Positions 57,921-64,000 of a stretch of 64,000 nt of DNA are shown here, piece by piece (position 1 is the first letter of the stretch; the number at the start of each line of letters is the position of its first letter). Source of the stretch: Enterocytospora artemiae (lineage: Eukaryota; Microsporidia); the NCBI GenBank assembly GCA_038659295.1, contig JASNGC010000002.1, positions 620,001 to 684,000 of the forward strand, written 5' to 3'. The position numbers and the translations under genes are program-made. The notes under the pieces were generated by a model that was not told the DNA's origin, searched no databases, and saw nothing but the letters and a program-made list of their open reading frames with translations.

Positions 57921-59260
57921 AAAGGCAGATTATCTGTGATAAAACTTTTGTAAAGTCCAAACATACCAGATTTTACGCCAGCGAAGAACACCAGAATGAC
58001 GAGAGCGAGTGAAGTCAAGCTGAAGAGATTGATAGTGTCAGAATAGCAGTAATGAATGCAGATAATCAAAACAACAACAGCTGTGAAAACCATCCAGTGC
58101 TCTAGTTTCCACTCTTCCTTTAAGCAGTTGGGCAGCATATCCCAAAAAGACAAGGCATGAATACTTGAATCTGAATTAATTTGTTGACCGCTTAAGACAT
58201 TACTACTCTTATTGATATCATAACTAGATATCGGAATGGCTTTTGGATTACTGAAATCCTCACAAACTGCTTCACATTCAGGCAGAATTTCATTATTCTT
58301 ATCGAAAACAGTTTGACAACGAACTGAATCATCAGACAAACCCCATGAAGGATCATATTTACTCTTAATTTGCTGCATTGTAGATCCATCCTTACAGATT
58401 CCCAAGTGTCCTAGTGGTAGTCCTCCGCTTCCAACAGAATATCTACCTGAACTATCAGTGGTCATCGGAACAATCTTTGCTTTTTCACCCCATTTACAAA
58501 CTGGTTCACATTCAGGTTGAATTTTTCCTTTTTCTCTGAAAACACTCCTACAATTATTCGACTCTGAGCTTGGATAGAGTATCATAGACTCATCATTTCT
58601 TGCCTTGATTGTTGCTATGAAATTATTTTCACAGACTGGCATTGTGCCAGGTGGAAGTCCCCTACTTTCAATAGGACCTTCACCACGTATTGGAACGGCT
58701 TCCAAATCCTTATACTTCTCACAAACTGCTTCACATTCAGGTAGAATTACCCCATTATTTTCATTGAAATAATCTTTACATTTAATAGAATCTCCATTTT
58801 TGCTTGGACTACCTCGCGGTGAAGAATCACCTATTACCCTGATGTCAGATATAAGTCCATCACTTCTACAGGTAGGTACATGCTTAGGTAGAAGTCCTCC
58901 ACTAGTAACATGAGAGTCAGCCGGTATCGAAACAAGTTTCGGAACATCACCATAATCACAGACTGCCTTACAACCAAGTGAAACTTTTTTCTCTTCATTA
59001 AAAGTCTTTATACAATTGAGTGAATCCTCATCTAGTTTTGGATCGGCCCCTAATTTAAAATCATTCTGGTCCCTGATTTTTGCTACAAAATTACTTTTTT
59101 TACAGATTGGTACAAGAACAGACGATGGTTTCTCACCTTTAACAGAATCATTGACTACAGGACCAGCCTTTGGAATATCTTTCTCTGTAAATGTTGAGTT
59201 AGCCTCTGCAGCAAGACAAAAATTGCACATAACAATCAGATACTCTGTTAGCATATTCAT
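57917..59260 (-). CDS. Secreted membrane protein with four tandem cysteine modules
   Basis: The 447-residue protein starts at an ATG two bases after CCCC and has a signal peptide-like N-terminus (about 1-20). Four modules of 78-79 residues follow, each with four cysteines in near-constant spacing: C53/83/97/101, C131/161/176/180, C210/237/251/255 and C289/315/329/333. Each module opens near a P-x-C, has a C-x3-F, then (P-E)-C-x-A/P-V-C, and three of the four end near a (S)-x-G-L-P linker. Two hydrophobic spans (about 388-404 and 411-430) follow, and the stop TAA lies in a T run. The -1 frame continues with 61 codons containing a third possible span (57735-57920). No known domain is recognised. 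Extracellular or cyst/spore-surface display is inferred from topology. Confidence 0.82.
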   Translation of the reverse strand: MNMLTEYLIVMCNFCLAAEANSTFTEKDIPKAGPVVNDSVKGEKPSSVLVPICKKSNFVAKIRDQNDFKLGADPKLDEDSLNCIKTFNEEKKVSLGCKAVCDYGDVPKLVSIPADSHVTSGGLLPKHVPTCRSDGLISDIRVIGDSSPRGSPSKNGDSIKCKDYFNENNGVILPECEAVCEKYKDLEAVPIRGEGPIESRGLPPGTMPVCENNFIATIKARNDESMILYPSSESNNCRSVFREKGKIQPECEPVCKWGEKAKIVPMTTDSSGRYSVGSGGLPLGHLGICKDGSTMQQIKSKYDPSWGLSDDSVRCQTVFDKNNEILPECEAVCEDFSNPKAIPISSYDINKSSNVLSGQQINSDSSIHALSFWDMLPNCLKEEWKLEHWMVFTAVVVLIICIHYCYSDTINLFSLTSLALVILVFFAGVKSGMFGLYKSFITDNLPF

Positions 59261-59901
59261 TGGGGCTAATTCTTCTTTTACAAAATTAAAGTCACAAATT
59301 TTGATGCTGATTCACACAAGAAAATTGAAACTTTTCACCAAAGCATAAAATACTAGGATATTGAGTGGTATTTCTCTTAGTTATTCAGTTGTATGAACAT
59401 CCATGTCTTTAAATGGAAAATCAATTAATTAACAAGCCATTTTTGAAGTGCCCTGAAAATTGTTAGTAATGATACTTTAAATCAATTGAGTATGTTACAT
59501 AACGTATTTTGAAGTTTATATTCATGAGATAGTTGATGAGACAAATTACAAGTATATTACTATGATTTGTTGTCTACATGCACTATTGTACTCGTGACCT
59601 GTGGTATAGATAATAAAGAACCATCACAATATGCTGGATGGAGTAATAGATTATTACCACTCCATTACAAAACTACAATCCATATTACTTCTACCACACA
59701 AATACCAATATATCATAACTAACTCAGACCTAATTAGATGGAATAGGTGATTTATACAAAATATTGATGTAAAAAGATATATGTGATGACTTGTCAGAAA
59801 TAAAATAGTATTGCCTACTACTTTTGTTGAGTATCCACAAGGATTAATTTAGAATCAAAAAATAAATCACTATCTTTGGGAATGAGAAATCTATTGGGAT
59901 G
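59261..59901. other. AT-rich spacer between two secreted-protein genes
   Basis: About 640 bases with no frame or RNA recognised. Confidence 0.5.
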
Positions 59902-60480
59902 TTAAACATGTATATCCATTAACTTTTCACTACTTATTTGTTCTATACTACTATTTATAACTGTTGGTGTGGGTGTTTTGAATGCTTTAATTAATTCAGG
60001 AATACCGAAGATAAAATGAATAAATATTACCGATGCTATAAACGGAATAATCCCGTATAAAGCAAGGAATGGTATGCCTATTATTGTGGACTTAATCCCA
60101 ATAATAACTAAATTACGCATCATGCTGATTCCCTGGGATCTTGGGACATTCATATACACAATAATAGCTGGTATAAATATGATAATTTGGCAAAAGAAAA
60201 AGCATAGGGGCAATAGGCCGGAATCATCATAGCCGTGGGATGAATCCGACACTCTGACAACCAATGCTGACTGCTAGGTTGTATCATTTGGTCTGTTGGT
60301 TTGACTGGGTGGATATCCACCATTGATCTGATTCACCTCATTTTTTTCATATACTGTGGTATTCATACTATCATGATAACATAGAGAAGATTGACTTGTG
60401 TCATTCTCTGCAAAAGATGCTTGTGTTGATGGTTCTTTGCAGAATATCAATGCAGTTAAGAATAATATAATTGTTGACAT
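59902..60480 (-). CDS. Secreted multi-span protein with in-frame TAG (readthrough candidate)
   Basis: The ATG at 60480 opens a 68-codon frame with a signal peptide-like start (MSTIILFLTALIFC) and a polar region with N-x-T/S sites. It stops at TAG (60274-60276). The same frame then continues for 123 codons to 59902: a short polar part and three hydrophobic spans (about 87-108, 120-138 and 141-158 of the joined reading) and a polar tail. The longer downstream frame has no good ATG of its own. The sequence after TAG is CAG TCA, which fits the CAR-YYA context known to promote stop-codon readthrough. GGGTTGAA precedes the first ATG, so the start motif is of GGG type, unlike most. It could instead be a recent pseudogene or assembly error. 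Confidence 0.6.
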
Positions 60481-60942
60481 TTCAACCCTGACGAGATGTT
60501 GAATATTATATACTTTCCAAAAGAACTAATTGTCTTGATTTACTTAATATGGATATCACATATAATATATTCCAGAATAAATAATTTGTATAATTTAATA
60601 GAATCTTGGTTTGAATATTACAATTTCTAACAATATATGATAATGAAGTAATGAGATACCGTATCTTTTTTAACTAATAAGGGTGACTAATATTGTCAAG
60701 AAATGTTTGTGTTAACACAAGTGTTACGGGAATAATTCAACAAATTAGTAAACTATCTGTGAAATTATTCTTATTCTATTTCACTGGTTGAATAAGATAC
60801 GATAATATTATAGAAATTTTATCTTGGTATTAGAACGAGTGATCATTTTATCACTTTCACAACAAACTATATTCATTAAATTGTTCTTTTATTCCATGCA
60901 TATTATTTGTTAATCAAGTTGACAGATTCACTTACACAAAGG
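60481..60942. other. AT-rich divergent spacer
   Basis: Between the readthrough-candidate gene and the LRR fragments. No feature recognised. Confidence 0.5.
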
Positions 60943-62601
60943 ATGTTCTCACCATTTTTACCCGATAATACACCATATATAGGATATAATATATTTCACG
61001 TGTTTATGGAGGCATGTAAGTTAGAGTCCAATGCTTTGAAAGAGTACTGGGGGAATGAAATATCCAAACTTAATTCAATTGACCTAACAATGTCATATGA
61101 TTATAGTGATACAGTTGATGAAGTATTAAAGTACATATCTTATGATTCATTTGAAGTATCGAATATTTCAATAACCAAGGATATAGAGACATTACCTGTA
61201 GTGAAATTGCTTAGGAACGTTAGAAAGTTAAATCATTTGGAGTTATCTGTAGGCAAAGATTTAAATGAAACAAATTTAAATTGCATTGCAGAGTCGCTGA
61301 AGAATATTTCACCAAAACATCTTAAACTAAACATTCCATCATCTGATAATGAGACAAACCTATTTATTCGAATATTGGAGAATTGTCGGAATCTTGAGTC
61401 ATTTGATATCAGTGATAATAGTATTGATGGTATAGTTTATTCTATTTGGAACAATTGTTTAAAGCCATAGGAGAAATGAAATTACTGAAAAAGTTAGATA
61501 TTAGCTATAATATATTGAGATTTGAAGGAACTAAAGCATTTTCTAAATCAATAACAAAACTAAATATTGAAAGCTTAAACTATCGTGTAAATATGCTTAA
61601 TGAAGGTGAGGCAGCATCACTTTTTTCAGAATTATTGTCAAAGATGCCAGAGTTAAAAATACTCTACTTGGATGACAATGGATTGACCTCAGACCATATG
61701 TTATCTATCATGGGTGGTGACAAGTTGTTGCAGAGTAGTCACATAGAAGAATCTGCATATGAGAAAGATCACACCATACTACCTTGGAACAAAATGGAAT
61801 TTTTAAGTTTATGAAGCATCATGCTGTATCATAGAAAAAGTTGAAGAAACGTTGGAATGGTTTCCCAATTTAAAAAGTTTAGGTCTGGCGGGAAGTCATA
61901 TGAACAAGATGAGTCTTATAAAACTCTTTAATTTAATACGTAAACATGAAAAGTTAACTGATATAAAGATTGGAAGATGCTACTTTGGTAGTCAATTATG
62001 TAATGAAGAATTTATTGATGACAGTTTTAGAACAGAATCACTTGATATTTCATTCAGTGACTTGAATCGTGGAGATGTCAAAGAAATCGGGGAAGTATTG
62101 AAACATATGCCAGAATTGAAGACTCTAACTCTTGTCTGGTGTAATCTAGGCTCAACAGGTCTTTCACATATTTCAGATGGAATAATAAGTTCAAAGAAAT
62201 TGATATCCATAAATCTAAGAGGAAATAATTTATGTCTAAATGATTTGGATATGATAACAAAAATCATTGAGAATAACAGGTCTATTGAAACATTGAATTT
62301 GTCAAATAATCAATTGGGTAAAGAGTTGGAAGAAGGAATGGTTGTGAGATCAGAGGCGGTTCAACATTTTGCAACTGCACTTGAATCTTTAGAGGATTTG
62401 ACAGATTTAGATATGATTGATGTAAGATTTAACAGTTCTGATTGGAATACAATACTCAAATCGATTATAAAACTTCCTAGTTTGGAGAAGTTTAAAATTT
62501 ATTGTGGTGATTTCGGATTAATGGATAAAGATACTAGAGAATTGTTGAACCTCCTTAAAGGCAGAGGGGTATGTGTTTCCATTGCAATATGGTTGCCGTA
62601 A
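60943..62601 (+). pseudogene. LRR-family gene, frame broken at two places
   Basis: Three LRR-bearing frames follow one another. Segment A (60943-61470, frame 1) begins MFSPFLPDNTPYIGYN and ends in LRRs (NLESFDISDNSIDGI). Segment B (61446-61814, frame 3) continues with MKLLKKLDISYNILRFEG. Segment C (open from 61807, frame 1, to 62601) resumes LRRs such as SIETLNLSNNQLGKELEEG. The repeats are of the ribonuclease-inhibitor type (~28 residues). Two compensating shifts near 61430-61446 and 61807-61814 would be needed to join them. A disrupted subtelomeric LRR gene is the simplest reading; sequencing indels could also explain it. No start motif precedes 60943. Confidence 0.72.
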
Positions 62602-62754
62602 ATAAATTATTTAATATTAAATGGAGAGATTGTAGTTTATGAAATGTACTTCAAAAACTGGTCTTTGTTATATGTGAATATTACTTCTTGTTTCAGATAC
62701 ACACTTTGAAATACATGACTCAAGAATCGAGAAGTTGGGTATTATCCACAGATG
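62602..62754. other. Short spacer after LRR pseudogene
   Basis: No feature recognised. Confidence 0.4.
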
Positions 62755-62999
62755 CTAGGAATGTGTCAGAAGCTCTCTCTTTGCACATTTAAGAATAGTC
62801 TCATCTGGCTCCTTCTTTCCGTATGCATTCCAGAGTCCAGCCCTGATCTTCCCATCTTTCCTTTCCAAGATAAGCTCATCTCCATATCTCAATATAATCA
62901 GTGAGTCATTCTCATAGGTTCGAGTAATTTTTTCAATATTTTGTGTTCTGGATCACTGCATCCTGAGATAATTCTCTCTCCTTTATTAAAAATTCATTC
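62755..62999 (-). pseudogene. Nudix hydrolase (MutT/MTH1-like) relic
   Basis: The minus strand carries a stretch of unusually low AT content. Codons at 62952-62755 encode LILERKDGKIRAGLWNAYG then KKEPDETILKCAKREL and stop. The latter fits the Nudix box G-x5-E-x7-R-E-U, and WNAYG before it is the pattern of MutT/MTH1-type nucleotide sanitising enzymes. The box is cut off right after REL; the EE-x-G-U part is missing. Just upstream another frame reads GERIISGCSDPEHKILKK and would need a frameshift near 62930-62945 to join. No ATG or start motif is present. Hence it is a broken gene. Confidence 0.68.
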
Positions 63000-63774
63000 C
63001 AGAAATAGAGTCAAAGATCACTTCAAGAAGTTGATGGAACTGATTATTGCACAGAATATAAAGGCTATGTTACTTCTATGAGTAGACCAAGAACAAGTGA
63101 TTATGGACAAACTGTATATCATTATAAAAGATTAATTTACCATAGTAAAAATAAGCGTGCGCAACTCTGTATTTTCATAATAATTATTCTAATACAATAA
63201 AATATATAGTCATTACTAAATATCAGTGGTATTCTGATACCATTTACTTCATGTTTATCCTATTGTAATTGATAGATCTAGTATTACTGCTAATATATTA
63301 TAAAGAGATAATAATTCTATTGTTAATCATGACGCTTAATTGTTCTATAGCCCCAACTGTCGTTCATCCTAAAAAACACCAATACAGTATATGTATCACC
63401 TTTCAATCAATCAAGCTTTACCTTATAGCCTGCAAGATATAGGCAGATTATTGATAAATTAGAAGCTATTCAGAAAAATAGTCAATTGCTGGTAGTCTTA
63501 TCAGAGAACAATGTAATTTCTCTTTTAATAAGAAATTTTTATTATGGAAATGATTATTTCATATTATACTTGGCAAATACGGTATAAAACATCCCAATAA
63601 TGCCTTGATTAAGAGCTTACAGCATTGATAAAACAAATAATTAAGTTACTAAACAATACTCAAAAATATCATCATATTTATTAAGCCTTTGTAGCTTAAG
63701 GAGTATATTCTATTTGTCCATATTACCATATGATCAATTTTTTCACTTTAATACTAAAAGTTTCAAATAATACA
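63000..63774. other. Spacer with one short plus-strand frame
   Basis: A plus frame open from 63009 to a TAA at 63198-63200 (61 codons of open frame, inner ATG at 63078) has a coding-like texture (DGTDYCTEYKGYVTSMSRP) but no motif or family. It might be another decayed fragment. The rest (63201-63774) shows nothing. Confidence 0.3.
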
Positions 63775-64000
63775 TTAATCTTCTGTAATGTCAACACATG
63801 TTCCATTGTTCTTATCATTAAGTTTACTTAACATCTCTTTAGTATCCTCATCCATCTGTTCAAAATCTATATGAGAAATTGTAAACTTCTTCAAAGAAAG
63901 AATCTTTACTATCGATTTGACTATTATATTCCAATCTGATCTGTTCAACTCGGTATAGTTCATATTTAAATCCTCCAAGTGTTCTAGTGATCCAAGTGCT
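63775..64000 (-). CDS. LRR-family protein, C-terminal end only (continues outside window)
   Basis: The frame is open from the right edge and ends at 63775. The visible ~74 residues (ALGSLEHLEDLNMNYTELNR ... MDEDTKEMLSKL) match the end of the broken LRR gene at 62400-62601 (LEDLTDLDMIDVRFNSSDW ... MDKDTRELLNLL), residue by residue in order, at moderate identity. The two are on opposite strands, tail to tail. It is thus a member of the same subtelomere-like family. Whether this copy is intact cannot be seen. Confidence 0.72.
   Translation of the reverse strand, partial: ALGSLEHLEDLNMNYTELNRSDWNIIVKSIVKILSLKKFTISHIDFEQMDEDTKEMLSKLNDKNNGTCVDITED

Noticed and set aside
63009..63200. Plus-strand 63-codon open stretch with coding-like texture
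   Set aside because: No ATG near the start, no family match and no motif; possibly a decayed fragment but not supportable.
1..64000. CRISPR arrays, rRNA genes, insertion sequences or transposons
   Set aside because: No regularly spaced repeats, no rRNA core sequences and no transposase or integrase motifs were seen.

Overview
The window is nuclear DNA of a small-genome eukaryote, most likely a microsporidian or a very close relative. The reasons: the DNA is strongly AT-rich; about 38 genes lie on both strands, none needs an intron to read through, and most are separated by only a few hundred bases; the protein set is eukaryotic and often shortened (SRP68, BUD31, IMP3, NOC3, NOB1); and about two thirds of the genes carry a run of C (GCCC, ACCCT, CCCC) within roughly 20 bases upstream of the ATG. 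Such CCC-type start motifs are known from microsporidia. I used this motif to choose starts, so many starts lie downstream of the longest open frame. I cannot name the species. It keeps some genes that the most reduced microsporidia may lack (TERT, MRE11, KNL1, alpha-actinin, an SMP lipid-transfer protein, a gamma-glutamyltransferase, a NEDD8-like protein).

Layout. 0-9.9 kb: a partial unknown gene, primase large subunit, an unknown protein, a tail-anchored SNARE, a TSC10-like reductase, BUD31, tRNA-Gly, CDP-DAG synthase and SRP68. 10.4-18.9 kb: gamma-glutamyltransferase, RNase H2 and MRE11 in a row, then a 1016-residue SMP protein. 19-26.7 kb: tRNA-Glu, LSM1, IMP3, GDP-mannose pyrophosphorylase, a possible DONSON-like protein, and two LRR proteins that share a C-terminal Cys/His module. 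27-34.5 kb: SCY1-like pseudokinase, the divergent eIF2B-epsilon / eIF2-beta pair, a membrane protein and a ZIP transporter. 34.7-47 kb: tRNA-Ser, a possible borealin-like protein, KNL1, aminopeptidase P, alpha-actinin, a small secreted protein and TERT. 47-57 kb: two unknown proteins, a degenerate Atm1-like ABC protein, N-myristoyltransferase, NOC3, NOB1, a NEDD8-like protein and ribosomal protein L39.

From about 57.7 kb to the end the character changes. There is a secreted membrane protein with four near-perfect 79-residue cysteine modules, whose frame continues in the -1 frame past its stop. Next is a second secreted multi-span protein whose frame is interrupted by one TAG, in the context UAG-CAG-UCA, which fits the CAR-YYA readthrough consensus. 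Then come a frameshifted LRR-family gene, a broken Nudix hydrolase relic, and the end of a second LRR copy on the opposite strand. This resembles a fast-evolving accessory or subtelomeric zone with host-facing proteins, and it is the most interesting part of the window.

The core genes sketch a cell with nuclear DNA replication and telomere upkeep, a spliceosome, ribosome maturation, SRP-dependent secretion, sphingolipid and phospholipid synthesis, GDP-mannose supply, and a conventional KNL1 kinetochore. No rRNA, CRISPR array or transposon was recognised.
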